The position numbers and the translations under genes were made by a program. Shown one piece after another: positions 30,648 through 39,445 of a DNA stretch of 64,000 nucleotides; position 1 is the stretch's first letter; the number at the start of each line of letters is the position of its first letter. The stretch is from DATFDN01 sp963767645 (lineage in GTDB: Bacteria; Pseudomonadota; Alphaproteobacteria; Acetobacterales; Acetobacteraceae): contig CAVYEW010000008.1 of the NCBI GenBank assembly GCA_963767645.1, positions 124,001-188,000 on the forward strand, read 5' to 3'. Below the pieces are notes generated by a model. That model saw only the letters and a program-made list of their open reading frames with translations, did not search any database and was not told the origin of the DNA.

Positions 30648-33308
30648 CTAGCTCCTCGCCGGGCTGGGCTTGTCCGGGTCGATGCCGAACTTGCGGATCG
30701 CATCGGCCGGCAATTTCGCCTCCACCTTGCCGTCCTGCGCCAGCGCATGCAGCGCGGCGATGGTGACATAGTGCCGGTCCACCTCGAAGAAGGCGCGGAG
30801 CTTGCGGCGGTAGTCGGACCGGCCGAACCCATCCGCGCCCAGCACCTTGTAGCGTCCCGGCACGTATGGCCTGATCCCGTCGGCGAAGGCCTTCATGTAA
30901 TCCGTCGCCGCGATCGCCGGTCCATCCCGTCCGGCCAGGCACTGCTCGACATGGCTTTTGCGCGGGCTCTGGTCGGGATGCAGCATATTCCAGCGCTCCG
31001 TCTCCAGCCCCTCGCGGCGCAGCTCGGTGAAGCTCGGGCAGCTCCAGACATCGGCGCTGACGCCGTACTCGGCGAGCAGATCGGCGGCGGCAATCACCTC
31101 CCGCAAAATGGTTCCGCTGCCGAGCAGCTGCACGCGCGGACCCTTCGCTTCGGATGCAGCCGGTTTGAGCAGGTACATGCCCTTGATGATGCCGTCCTGC
31201 GCGCCCTCCGGCAGCGCCGGGTGCTCGTAGTTCTCGTTCATCAAGGTGATGTAGTAGAAGACGTCCTCCTGCTCCTGCATCATCCGGCGCAGCCCGTCCT
31301 GGATGATGACGGCGACCTCGTAGGAGAAGGTCGGGTCGTAGGAGATGCAGTTGGGAATCACCGAGGAGAGGATGTGGCTGTGGCCATCCTCGTGCTGTAG
31401 GCCCTCTCCGTTCAGCGTCGTCCGCCCCGCAGTCGCCCCGAGCAGGAAGCCGCGCGCCCGCATGTCGCCCGCCGCCCAGGTGAAGTCGCCGACCCGCTGG
31501 AACCCGAACATCGAATAGTAGATGTAGAACGGGATCATGGGGACGTTGTTGGAGCTGTAGGAGGTTGCTGCCGCGATCCAGGAGCAGACCGCGCCCGGCT
31601 CGTTCAGCCCTTCCTGGAGAATCTGCCCCTTCTGGTCCTCCTTGTAGAACATGAGCTGGTTAGCGTCCTCGGGGCGATAGAGCTGGCCGACTTGGCTGTA
31701 GATGCCGAACTGGCGGAACATGCCTTCCATGCCGAAGGTGCGGCTCTCGTCGGGCACGATGGGCACGACGTGCTTGCCGATCGTCTTGTCGCGCATCAGC
31801 GTGTTCAGGATGCGCACGAAGGCCATGGTGGTCGAGAAGACGCGCCCCTCGCCGCTGCCCTTGAGCTGGCCCTCGAACGCCGACAGCGCAGGCACCTGGA
31901 GCGAGGCCGACTTCGCCCGCCGCGCGGGCAGATGCCCGCCCAGCGCTGCTCGGCGCTCCCGCAAATAGGTCAGCTCCGCGCTGCCTTCGGGGAAGCGCAG
32001 GAACGGCACCTCCTTGAGCTGCTCTTCGGTCAGCGGCAGGCTGAAGCGGTCGCGGAACTCGCGCAGATGCGCCTCGCCCATCTTCTTCTGCTGATGGGTG
32101 ATGTTCTGGCCTTCGCCCGCCTCGCCCATCCCGTAGCCCTTGACCGTCTTGGCAAGGATGACGGTGGGTTGGCCCTGGTGTTTCGAGGCGGCGGCGTAGG
32201 CGGCATAGACCTTGTTCGGGTCATGTCCGCCCCGGTTCAGAGCCCAGACCTGATCGTCGGTCATGTCGGCAACCAGCGCGCGCGTCTCCGGATACTTGCC
32301 GAAGAAATGCTCGCGGACGTAGGCCCCGTTCTTGCTCTTGAAGTCCTGATAGTCGCCGTCGACGCACTCCTCCATCCGCTGGAGCAGCATCCCGCTGGTG
32401 TCCTTGGCGATCAGCCGGTCCCATCCCGCGCCCCAGATCACCTTGATGATGTTCCAGCCGGCGCCGCGGAACTCGGCCTCAAGCTCCTGGATGATCTTGC
32501 CGTTGCCGCGCACCGGGCCGTCGAGGCGTTGCAGATTGCAGTTGACGACGAAGATCAGGTTGTCGAGGTGTTCGCGCCCCGCCATTCCGATGGCGCCGAG
32601 GCTCTCCGGCTCATCGGTCTCGCCGTCGCCCAGGAACGCCCAGACCTTGCGGTTCGCGGTCTCAGCGAGGCCGCGATGGCCGAGATATTTGAGGAACCGC
32701 GCCTGGTAGATGGCCATCAGCGGCCCCAAACCCATCGACACGGTCGGGAACTGCCAGAAATGCGGCATCAGCCAGGGGTGCGGGTAGGAAGAGAGGCCCT
32801 TGCCGTCCACCTCCTGGCGGAAGTTGAGCATCTGCTCCTCGGTGAGCCGCCCTTCGAGGAAGGCACGCGCGTAGAAGCCCGGCGAGGAATGGCCTTGCAG
32901 ATAGACAAGGTCGCCGCCGTGCCGCTCGGTAGCGCCATGCCAGAAATGCATGAAGCCCACATCATAGAGGGTCGCCGCCGACTGGAATGAGGCGATGTGG
33001 CCGCCGAGCTCGCTGCTCTCCTTGTTGGCGCGCAGCACCGTCGCCAGCGCGTTCCAGCGAATGAGGGAGCGGATGCGGTGCTCGATCGCGCGGTCTCCGG
33101 GGTGGTGCTCCTCCTGGTCCGGCCGGATGGTGTTGAGGTAGGGCGTGCTGGCCGAGTAGGGGACGGGCGCACCCTGCCGGCGCGCCTCGTCGGCGAGTTC
33201 TTCGAGCAGGAACTGGGCGCGCTCCGCCCCCTCGAAGGCGAGCACGGAATTGAGCGCCTGGCGCCATTCCTGTGTCTCAGCCGGATCGATGTCGCGGACT
33301 GCATCCAT
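30648..33308 (-). CDS. aceE: Pyruvate dehydrogenase E1, homodimeric
   Basis: An 886-residue homodimeric-type E1 that decarboxylates pyruvate and acetylates lipoyl groups. The thiamine-diphosphate site AFLGDGETDEPES...NCNLQRLDG is clear; other marks are HSSPGFYARAFLEGRLTEEQM and NGEGLQHEDGHSHI. Its length equals the enterobacterial AceE. The ATG at 33308 follows ggaggcg; a 37-codon upstream extension has no homology. It is the first gene of the long minus-strand run that reaches lutC at 20021. No pdhR-like regulator is seen nearby. Confidence 0.96.
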   Translation of the reverse strand: MDAVRDIDPAETQEWRQALNSVLAFEGAERAQFLLEELADEARRQGAPVPYSASTPYLNTIRPDQEEHHPGDRAIEHRIRSLIRWNALATVLRANKESSELGGHIASFQSAATLYDVGFMHFWHGATERHGGDLVYLQGHSSPGFYARAFLEGRLTEEQMLNFRQEVDGKGLSSYPHPWLMPHFWQFPTVSMGLGPLMAIYQARFLKYLGHRGLAETANRKVWAFLGDGETDEPESLGAIGMAGREHLDNLIFVVNCNLQRLDGPVRGNGKIIQELEAEFRGAGWNIIKVIWGAGWDRLIAKDTSGMLLQRMEECVDGDYQDFKSKNGAYVREHFFGKYPETRALVADMTDDQVWALNRGGHDPNKVYAAYAAASKHQGQPTVILAKTVKGYGMGEAGEGQNITHQQKKMGEAHLREFRDRFSLPLTEEQLKEVPFLRFPEGSAELTYLRERRAALGGHLPARRAKSASLQVPALSAFEGQLKGSGEGRVFSTTMAFVRILNTLMRDKTIGKHVVPIVPDESRTFGMEGMFRQFGIYSQVGQLYRPEDANQLMFYKEDQKGQILQEGLNEPGAVCSWIAAATSYSSNNVPMIPFYIYYSMFGFQRVGDFTWAAGDMRARGFLLGATAGRTTLNGEGLQHEDGHSHILSSVIPNCISYDPTFSYEVAVIIQDGLRRMMQEQEDVFYYITLMNENYEHPALPEGAQDGIIKGMYLLKPAASEAKGPRVQLLGSGTILREVIAAADLLAEYGVSADVWSCPSFTELRREGLETERWNMLHPDQSPRKSHVEQCLAGRDGPAIAATDYMKAFADGIRPYVPGRYKVLGADGFGRSDYRRKLRAFFEVDRHYVTIAALHALAQDGKVEAKLPADAIRKFGIDPDKPSPARS

Positions 33309-33705
33309 GATGATCGCCTCCAGGAAAGCAGGGGGTGGGCAGCGGGTCGGGAGCGGCCGGTCCTCGCCGATCACCCGTGCCGGATCGGGCGGCTTGGGGC
33401 AAGTCTGGACGCGGATCACAAGGACTTGCAGGCGTCCTCACGTTGCTCCAATGCGCCGCGGCCCGGCCGCGGCAGTTTGTTCCGGCACCCGGGTTGCATC
33501 TGCAACGGAATGGACGGCTTGATGCGCAGCCGTCACGAGGCGCCGGGCAAGCCGGCCATGCGGTAACGGCTGATCCGTCGAGAGTCGGCCTTTGACGGCG
33601 TATCTGCCTGTCGCTAAGGTTAGTTGCTTTCTAAAATGACATGGCGCGCCTTGCGCCAAGCACAGGCGGCGGCGACACGGTGCGGACAGGCGGGAGGAAG
33701 ACAGG
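33309..33705. promoter_or_regulatory. Divergent intergenic region aceE / gfa
   Basis: A 397-bp gap that must contain promoters for both the aceE-lutC run and gfa. A plausible sigma-70 promoter for gfa is TTGACG (33592-33597), a 17-bp spacer, then TAAGGT (33615-33620), about 85 bp before the ATG. A short inverted repeat TGGCGC...GCGCCA lies at 33642-33658. No comparable promoter for aceE stands out, and I see no gene in this stretch. Confidence 0.4.
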
Positions 33706-34284
33706 ATGTCCGAGGCGATCCGAATCCATCCGGCGCTCGATCAGGGGTTGCCGCGGAGCATGACCAATTTCAGCGGCGGCACATTGGTCTGTCGATGCGC
33801 GCAGAACCCGGTGAGAGTCAGGATCGAGGGTACGATCGCCCATAATCACGCCTGCGGTTGCACCAAATGCTGGAAGCCTGCCGGCGCGATCCTCTCTCTG
33901 GTGGCCGTCGTTCCACACGACCATCTCACGGTGACAGACAATGAAAGCAAGCTACAGGTGGTGGACCCAGCGGCGGTCATTCACCGCTACGCGTGCAGGG
34001 ATTGCGGCACGCATATGTTTGGGCGCATCGAGAACAAGAACCATCCTTTCTACGGGCTGGATTTTGTGCATCCGGAGTTGTTCGAGGACTCTGGCTGGCC
34101 TGTGCCGGAATTTGCCGCTTTCGTATCGTCTGTGATCGAATCCGGGGTCAGCCCGGATCGGATGGGCGGGATTCGCGGCAGGCTGAAGGAACTCGGCCTT
34201 GAGCCGTATGACTGCCTCTCGCCGCCGTTGATGGATGCAATTGCCACGCATGTCGCCAAAGCGTCCGGCGCCCTGCCAAGCTGA
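33706..34284 (+). CDS. gfa: Glutathione-dependent formaldehyde-activating enzyme, GFA family
   Basis: A 192-residue S-(hydroxymethyl)glutathione synthase: it binds glutathione and formaldehyde for detoxification. The zinc ligands of the Gfa fold are all there: C29-x-C31 (CRCAQNP), C50-x-C52-x2-C55 (CGCTKC) and C97-x2-C100 (CRDCGTHMFG). The length is that of true Gfa, not of the shorter generic Mss4-like paralogues. The start ATG at 33706 follows gggaggaag. The partner gene adhC/flhA (glutathione-dependent formaldehyde dehydrogenase) is not in the window. It ends near a palindromic repeat. Confidence 0.9.
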   Translation: MSEAIRIHPALDQGLPRSMTNFSGGTLVCRCAQNPVRVRIEGTIAHNHACGCTKCWKPAGAILSLVAVVPHDHLTVTDNESKLQVVDPAAVIHRYACRDCGTHMFGRIENKNHPFYGLDFVHPELFEDSGWPVPEFAAFVSSVIESGVSPDRMGGIRGRLKELGLEPYDCLSPPLMDAIATHVAKASGALPS

Positions 34285-34298
34285 CATCCACGCCGTAT

Positions 34299-34322
34299 CA
34301 CCTCTCCGCAAGGGGAGGGGAA
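34299..34322. repeat. Short palindrome, possible bidirectional terminator
   Basis: CCTCTCC, a gcaa loop and GGGGAGG lie between the converging gfa and maleate-isomerase-like genes. The stem has one G-T type pair and no T-run, so it is a weak terminator candidate. The sequence resembles the hairpin core of the larger repeat at 36582-36707, suggesting the same repeat family. Confidence 0.4.
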
Positions 34323-34341
34323 CAGGGCGGGCGGCGAGGGG

Positions 34342-35133
34342 TCAGGCTGCGCGGCCTCGACGCTCGCCAGTCGTCCCATAGCGGCCGGACAGCAGGGTGC
34401 CGGCGTTCGGCGCCATTGTCTTGAGACCCAGCCGTTCCAGCATCTGGAACGCCGTGCAGACGGAGGCCGAGACGACGGGTAGCCCGGTGCGGCGCTCGGC
34501 TTCCGGGATCGCGCCCAGCGAGGGCATCTGCACGCAGGCCGAGAGCACGAGCGCATCCACGCCCGCGTATTTGAGGTTGAGCAGGCTGTCGAGGACCAGC
34601 ATGGGATCGCGCGCGCCAACCTCCAGATTGTCCTCGATCTCGAGCGCCACCCGGTCGTGGACCTCGATGCCCTCGGCTTCGATGTAGTCGCACACCAGCT
34701 GGGTAAGCGGCTTCATGTAGGGCGCGATCACCGAAATCTTCTTCGCCCCCAGCGTATGGAGTCCATGGATCAGAGCGCCGGCGCTGGTCACTATCGGTGC
34801 CGCGGCGCCATTGTCCACGGTGGCTTGGTGCAGCCGCGCCTCGCTCTCCCGGTGGTATCCCTTGCCCATGCTCATGATGGCGACCAAGCAGGCATAGCCC
34901 AGTACGTCCACGTGCGCGTCGGACAGCTCGAGCGCGCAGCGGTCGGAGTCCCGATCCATCGCCTCCAGTTCCTGCTTCGTTACCTTCTTCATCCGCATCC
35001 GGCTGGAGTGGAAGGTGAAGCGTTCGGGCGCGACAACCTCGCGCCCGCGCAGGATCGCAGGGATTTCGGTCTCCATCGTCGTGTTGGAACTCGGGACGAT
35101 CTGGCCGACGCGGATATAGGGCTTGCTGGGCAT
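34342..35133 (-). CDS. Maleate isomerase-like protein, Asp/Glu racemase superfamily
   Basis: A 263-residue member of the maleate cis-trans isomerase/arylmalonate decarboxylase group. It starts RVGQIVPSSNTTMETEIP, a hallmark of maleate isomerase, and has the two catalytic cysteines at C82 (GYACLVAIMSMG) and C200 (LSACVQMPSL). It would interconvert maleate and fumarate, a step in nicotinate breakdown, but no nicotinate genes are nearby. The ATG at 35133 is preferred over the longer frame upstream because the family begins here. A decarboxylase or racemase activity is possible. Confidence 0.82.
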   Translation of the reverse strand: MPSKPYIRVGQIVPSSNTTMETEIPAILRGREVVAPERFTFHSSRMRMKKVTKQELEAMDRDSDRCALELSDAHVDVLGYACLVAIMSMGKGYHRESEARLHQATVDNGAAAPIVTSAGALIHGLHTLGAKKISVIAPYMKPLTQLVCDYIEAEGIEVHDRVALEIEDNLEVGARDPMLVLDSLLNLKYAGVDALVLSACVQMPSLGAIPEAERRTGLPVVSASVCTAFQMLERLGLKTMAPNAGTLLSGRYGTTGERRGRAA

Positions 35134-35214
35134 GACTGGCCTCGGTGAACGCGTGCTTGAGCCGAAAATCGGGGCCGACAACCGGATTGCGAGGGGTAAG
35201 CGGCAGAACTCTGC

Positions 35215-35877
35215 CTAAAAGGAGGTAAAGGGCTGAACCAGGCGATGGAGCAGGCTGCTAAATCGCAGGCGGCCACTGGTTGCGAGCAGGCAGATGCAAT
35301 CCTCCGGACCCACCGCGACCGGCCGGTGTCCGACATCTTTCTCTACTTCAGCCAGATCGCCAGGTCCAAAATAGCCGAGTTCGTCCTCGAAGGCGCCCGC
35401 GACCACGTAGGTCAGTTCTGTTTCGCAATGAGTATGACGCGGCAGCGAGACGCCGGGCCTGACCTGCAGAAGATGCAGTGTCCAGTGCTTGGGGCTGCGC
35501 AACAGCACGGCATGCCGCACACCGGAGCCGAGCGGGCGCAGGCGCCCGACCTGCACGGATTGTAGCGGCGGCGGAAGCATGATCGGGCCGGTGTGCCCGC
35601 GCGCGGGAGGCGCCACACGGAGCCGCTCCTCAACTTGCATCTCGCCGAGCCGCGCCATGGTGCGCTCCAGCGCTTCTGGGGCCAGCGGAGACGCCGGCAA
35701 GTCATCGAGCAACAGACCGCCAACCGCTTCCATGAAGGGAATCCAGTGACGACACTCCGCGCAGTCAGCGAGGTGGGCTTCGACAACGAGCCGAGGAACC
35801 AGTCCAAGGCCACCCGTGGCGTAAGCCAGCAGCGTGGCCTTGCTCGGATGGTGTTGGATGCTGGAGTCACTAATCAC
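35215..35877 (-). CDS. chrR: Anti-sigma factor, ChrR family (cupin)
   Basis: A 220-residue zinc anti-sigma factor that holds the adjacent ECF sigma factor inactive until singlet oxygen or related stress. The N-terminal anti-sigma domain has its zinc ligands H35-x3-C39-x2-C42 (AHLADCAEC) plus H9/H10. The C-terminal cupin has H148-x-H150-x3-E154 (HTHCETE) and H184, the set needed for the singlet-oxygen response in Rhodobacter-type ChrR. All ligands are kept, so full function is likely. The gene overlaps the sigma-factor stop by 8 bp, so the two are co-translated. Confidence 0.9.
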   Translation of the reverse strand: MISDSSIQHHPSKATLLAYATGGLGLVPRLVVEAHLADCAECRHWIPFMEAVGGLLLDDLPASPLAPEALERTMARLGEMQVEERLRVAPPARGHTGPIMLPPPLQSVQVGRLRPLGSGVRHAVLLRSPKHWTLHLLQVRPGVSLPRHTHCETELTYVVAGAFEDELGYFGPGDLAEVEKDVGHRPVAVGPEDCICLLATSGRLRFSSLLHRLVQPFTSF

Positions 35878-36454
35878 GGCAGCCCTCCAAACTCGTGCGC
35901 AGCTGAGCCAGCGCCCGTCGCAGGCGCGACTTCACGGTGCCGATCGGAATGCCGAGCTCGCGCTCGATCTGCCGATGCGACTTGTCCTCGAAGCTCCACA
36001 GCAGCAGGAGCCGAGTCTGTTCCGGATGCAGAGCATGGAGAGCCCGGCGAAGACGGATTTCTTGTTCGAGAGAGATGAACGCTTCCTCTGCGTCAGATGA
36101 TTGCTCCCTGGGCAGCGGCACCGGCTCGAATTCGTCGCCGACCATGCGACGCTCGCGCCGCATGGTGTCGACGCACAGGTTGCGCGCGATCGTATAGATC
36201 CATGCCGAGGCTCCCGCTTTGGTTGGATCAAACAACGCGGCCTTTCTCCAAACGGCGAGCAAGGTCTCCTGGGCCAAATCCTCAGCCGCTTTCTGCTGCG
36301 TCCCCAGGCGGAGGAAGTAGGCTTTCAGTCTAGGCGCGAAATGGAGAAACAGGGTGGTGAAAGCCGCAAGGTCTCGCGCCCGCGCCACGGCGACGATACA
36401 TTCTGAGAGTGCGACACCGGTCGGCGGCACATCCTGTGGCGGATCGCTCGTCAT
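35870..36454 (-). CDS. rpoE: ECF sigma factor of the RpoE/ChrR type
   Basis: A 194-residue extracytoplasmic-function sigma factor. Region 2 includes FLRLGTQQKAAEDLAQETLLAVWRKA and WIYTIARNLCVDTMRRERR. Region 4 is LHALHPEQTRLLLLWSFEDKSHRQIERELGIPIGTVKSRLRRALAQLR. Pairing with a ChrR cupin anti-sigma gene identifies the ECF11 (singlet-oxygen) class. I could not find the expected TGATCC/TAAG-type promoter just upstream of it, so autoregulation is not shown. Confidence 0.93.
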   Translation of the reverse strand: MTSDPPQDVPPTGVALSECIVAVARARDLAAFTTLFLHFAPRLKAYFLRLGTQQKAAEDLAQETLLAVWRKAALFDPTKAGASAWIYTIARNLCVDTMRRERRMVGDEFEPVPLPREQSSDAEEAFISLEQEIRLRRALHALHPEQTRLLLLWSFEDKSHRQIERELGIPIGTVKSRLRRALAQLRTSLEGCRD

Positions 36455-36581
36455 AACAGCGAGTCCGACTTGGTGCGCCAGGGGCGCCGTCGCGATTGGC
36501 CCCGTCTCTCAAGTTGCCGTGGACGCCATCCAGAGCTGTAGGCTCCGTCAATGTCGATCGTGGGTCAGGCTGCGACCTAGA

Positions 36582-36707
36582 GCCGTTTCACTCAAACTGG
36601 AACCGCCGGCGTATCCCTCCCCCCGGCCCCCTCCCGCAAGGGGAGGGGGGAGTCGCCTACCACGTCCCCCACCCTTGCGGGAGGGGACAGGGGAGGGGTG
36701 AAACGGC
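36582..36707. repeat. Composite palindromic repeat with perfect terminal inverted repeats
   Basis: A 126-bp unit bounded by GCCGTTTCAC (36582-36591) and GTGAAACGGC (36698-36707). It contains a perfect GC hairpin, CCCCTCCC / GGGAGGGG with a GCAAG loop (36628-36648), and a second copy of the same motif in inverse orientation (36672-36688). It fills most of the 298-bp gap upstream of rpoE and has no coding capacity. The hairpins could stop transcription, but the ends look like those of a non-autonomous mobile repeat. Confidence 0.7.
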
Positions 36708-36752
36708 GCGTCGACATAGTCAGCCTGAAAACGCACTAGAACCACCCGCGCA

Positions 36753-37313
36753 TCAAAGCCATGGCGCTGCGATGCGTCCCCTTCCGCGTAAGCCGAACGC
36801 GGTTTCCAGCAGCGCGGTCACGACCTGCCCGATCAGCGATCCCAGGCAGAGACCGGCCAGTCCGTAGATAGCCGAGCTGGTGCTGATCACGACCTCGGGC
36901 ACGTAGCTGTCGAGCGTCGTCCACAGCACCGGCCCTTTGTAGTCCTTCGGGTCCGCGAGCAGGTCGAGCACGGCCGTCACGGGCTGCTGGAGAGGAGATG
37001 CCGCGTTGATCCGGTCATAGGTCGCCCGCAGGATGCGGACCCGCTCGACCGAGGCAGCCAGGGCCTGCGCGTTCGACGGCTCGACGGGCCGCAGCTGCGC
37101 GATGATCGCGTCATCCGTGTCTCCGGTCAGATGATAGAACTGACGACCTGACGCTTCCCGCTGGTCGATGTCCCGGCGTGCATCTCCCGCGACCTGCAGG
37201 ACGGCGACAGCGTAGTCATGCGTCAGCGCCGGGATCTGCATCGCCAGGAGCGCAAACGCGAGCGCCAGGGCGAGCCGGATTGCGTCCGAGACCCAACGAG
37301 CGAAAAAGCCCAT
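36753..37313 (-). CDS. DUF2937-type inner-membrane protein
   Basis: A 186-residue protein of unknown function. It begins with a short cytoplasmic arm and a membrane span (MGFFARWVSDAIRLALALAF, continuing LLAMQIPAL), has a ~100-residue, probably periplasmic, helical part (VAGDARRDIDQREASGRQFYHL), and a C-terminal span (SSAIYGLAGLCLGSLIGQVV). This two-span layout and the N-terminal sequence match the DUF2937 family. The ATG at 37313 starts the conserved part; the longer frame adds 63 Arg/Ser-rich residues with no likeness. Its neighbours do not indicate a role. Confidence 0.7.
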   Translation of the reverse strand: MGFFARWVSDAIRLALALAFALLAMQIPALTHDYAVAVLQVAGDARRDIDQREASGRQFYHLTGDTDDAIIAQLRPVEPSNAQALAASVERVRILRATYDRINAASPLQQPVTAVLDLLADPKDYKGPVLWTTLDSYVPEVVISTSSAIYGLAGLCLGSLIGQVVTALLETAFGLRGRGRIAAPWL

Positions 37314-37437
37314 TATCGCTGCCCCTCTGGTGATCGCTCGCGCGCGGCGCTGAGCGGCCGGAAACAAGGCCAGTGCGTGCGGGCTTGCCCCGGCCGAACG
37401 ATGCAGGATCGGTCGGGGCTGCGCCATACGGGACAGA

Positions 37438-37734
37438 TTATCGCAGACACTGGTGCTTGCCGCGGACGTTTGGGCGAGCCGTGCCGAGCAGGCGTGCAAC
37501 ATGCCGCCCGAGCATCCGGAACCCGTCGGCCAGCGCAGATGCGAGTTGCCGGTTGCCTTCAGCTTGCAGGATCAGGTTCTGGCCTGCATCTTCGAGAATA
37601 TTCATCATCGTCGTCCTTACCTCGGAGGCCGGAAATCCGGCCGGTGATTCGAGGACGCTTCCCAGGTCTTGTCGCAGTGCAACATGAGTTTCGACCCGGG
37701 TATCCACAAGTGAGCGCGTAACGAGATGCTGCAT
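37438..37734 (-). CDS. Small hypothetical protein
   Basis: A 98-codon frame, not recognised. It reads as a compact amphipathic helical protein (RVETHVALRQDLGSVL, MNILEDAGQNLILQAEGNRQ, LADGFRMLGRHVARLL) with no membrane span. Its ATG at 37734 sits inside a perfect 17-bp palindrome (37726-37742), which could hide the start codon in an mRNA hairpin. Base use at third positions is less GC-rich than in neighbouring genes. It fills the gap between the DUF2937 gene and pgm. It may be a real small gene or chance. Confidence 0.4.
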   Translation of the reverse strand: MQHLVTRSLVDTRVETHVALRQDLGSVLESPAGFPASEVRTTMMNILEDAGQNLILQAEGNRQLASALADGFRMLGRHVARLLGTARPNVRGKHQCLR

Positions 37735-37810
37735 TGCAGCATGGGTGTTGCTCGCGAGGCACATCCGCAATCAGTTGAGGCGCACCGTTAAAAACAGGGA
37801 GAGGCAAGCG

Positions 37811-39445
37811 ATGAGCGTCCGCACGGTGGCTACAACTCCCTTCGAAGGGCAGAAGCCGGGAACCTCCGGCTTACGCAAGAAGGTGCCCGTCTTCCAAAGC
37901 CCGAACTACGTCGAGAACTTCATCCAATCCATCTTCGACAGCCTCGAAGGCTTCGAGGGGCAGACGCTCGTGGTGGGCGGCGATGGGCGATACCATAACC
38001 GGGAGGCGATTCAGGCAATTCTCAGGATGGCGGCCGCGAACGGGTTCGGGCGCATCCTGGTCGGCCAGGGCGGGCTGCTCTCCACCCCCGCCGCCTCGTG
38101 CGTGATCCGCGCGCGCCGGGCGTTCGGCGGCATCATCCTCTCCGCCTCCCACAATCCGGGCGGGCCGGAGGGCGATTTCGGGATCAAGTACAATATCGGC
38201 AACGGCGGTCCGGCACCCGAGAAGATCACCGAAGCGATCCATGCCCGCACGCAGGTCATCCGCGAGTACCGCATCCTCGACGCGCCGGACATTGATCTCG
38301 ACCGGCTCGGCACGCGGCAGCTTGGAGACGCGGTGGTTGAGATCATCGATCCGGTCGCTGAGTACAAGGCGTTGATGGAGACGCTGTTCGACTTCGCCGC
38401 GATCCGCGCGATGTTCGAGGGCGGCTTCCGGATGCGCTACGACGCGATGCACGCCGTTACTGGCATCTATGCGACGGCGATCCTCGAGGGCGCGCTGGGC
38501 GCACCGGCGGGCACGGTCGTGAACGGCACGCCCTTGCCCGATTTCGGCGGCCACCACCCCGACCCCAACCTGGTCCACGCCAGGGACCTTTACGAGCTGA
38601 TGATGGGTTCTGACGCGCCCGATCTGGGCGCCGCCTCGGATGGCGACGGGGACCGCAACCTGATCATCGGGCGAGGCATCTTCGTCACCCCCTCCGATAG
38701 CCTGGCGCTGCTCGCCGCCAACGCGCAGCTGGCGCCGGGCTACAAGGGGGGGCTCAAGGGCATCGCCCGCTCGATGCCGACCAGCGGGGCCGCCGACCGG
38801 GTGGCCGAGAGGCTGGGCGTGCGCTGCTACGAGACCCCGACGGGCTGGAAGTTCTTCGGCAACCTGCTCGACGCCGGCCTGGCCACGATCTGCGGCGAGG
38901 AGAGTGCCGGCACCGGGTCGGATCATGTGCGAGAGAAGGACGGGCTCTGGGCTGTGCTGCTCTGGCTCAACGTGCTCGCCGCGCGGCGGCAGCCAGTGGC
39001 CGACATCGTGCGTGAGCACTGGCGCAGCTACGGGCGCAATTACTACTCGCGCCATGACTACGAGGAGGTCGATGCCGACGCGGCCCAGGGGCTCATGGCG
39101 CATCTGCGCCGACAGCTTGGTGCGCTTCCGGGCAGCCGTCTCGGCGACAGCCTCACGATCGCGGCAGCCGACGACTTCGCCTACACCGACCCGGTCGATG
39201 GCTCGGTCAGCACGCGGCAGGGCATCCGGGTGATGTTCGCGGACGGGTCGCGGATCGTCTACCGCCTGTCGGGCACGGGAACCGCCGGCGCCACGCTGCG
39301 CGTCTATCTCGAACGCTTCGAGCCCGATCCCGCCCGGCAGGACGAGGACACGCAGCTTGCCCTGGCCGGCCTCATCGCCGTCGCGGACCGCCTCGCCGAG
39401 ATCCGCACGCGCACCAGCCGCGACCGCCCCAACGTGATCACTTAA
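37811..39445 (+). CDS. pgm: Phosphoglucomutase (alpha-D-glucose)
   Basis: A 544-residue phosphohexomutase converting glucose-1-phosphate and glucose-6-phosphate. It has the start GQKPGTSGLRKKV, the phosphoserine loop ILSASHNPGGPEGDFGIKYN, the metal loop DGDGDRNLIIG, the sugar-binding GEESAGTGSDH and the phosphate-binding YRLSGTGTAGATLRVY. The ATG at 37811 follows gggagaggcaag. It converges with glgA (8-bp tail overlap) and supplies or uses the glucose-1-phosphate handled by GlgC and GlgP. Confidence 0.95.
   Translation: MSVRTVATTPFEGQKPGTSGLRKKVPVFQSPNYVENFIQSIFDSLEGFEGQTLVVGGDGRYHNREAIQAILRMAAANGFGRILVGQGGLLSTPAASCVIRARRAFGGIILSASHNPGGPEGDFGIKYNIGNGGPAPEKITEAIHARTQVIREYRILDAPDIDLDRLGTRQLGDAVVEIIDPVAEYKALMETLFDFAAIRAMFEGGFRMRYDAMHAVTGIYATAILEGALGAPAGTVVNGTPLPDFGGHHPDPNLVHARDLYELMMGSDAPDLGAASDGDGDRNLIIGRGIFVTPSDSLALLAANAQLAPGYKGGLKGIARSMPTSGAADRVAERLGVRCYETPTGWKFFGNLLDAGLATICGEESAGTGSDHVREKDGLWAVLLWLNVLAARRQPVADIVREHWRSYGRNYYSRHDYEEVDADAAQGLMAHLRRQLGALPGSRLGDSLTIAAADDFAYTDPVDGSVSTRQGIRVMFADGSRIVYRLSGTGTAGATLRVYLERFEPDPARQDEDTQLALAGLIAVADRLAEIRTRTSRDRPNVIT

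Noticed and set aside
31692..32990. 432-codon plus-strand frame opposite aceE
   Set aside because: Shadow of aceE caused by codon bias; composition is low-complexity and no homology is visible.
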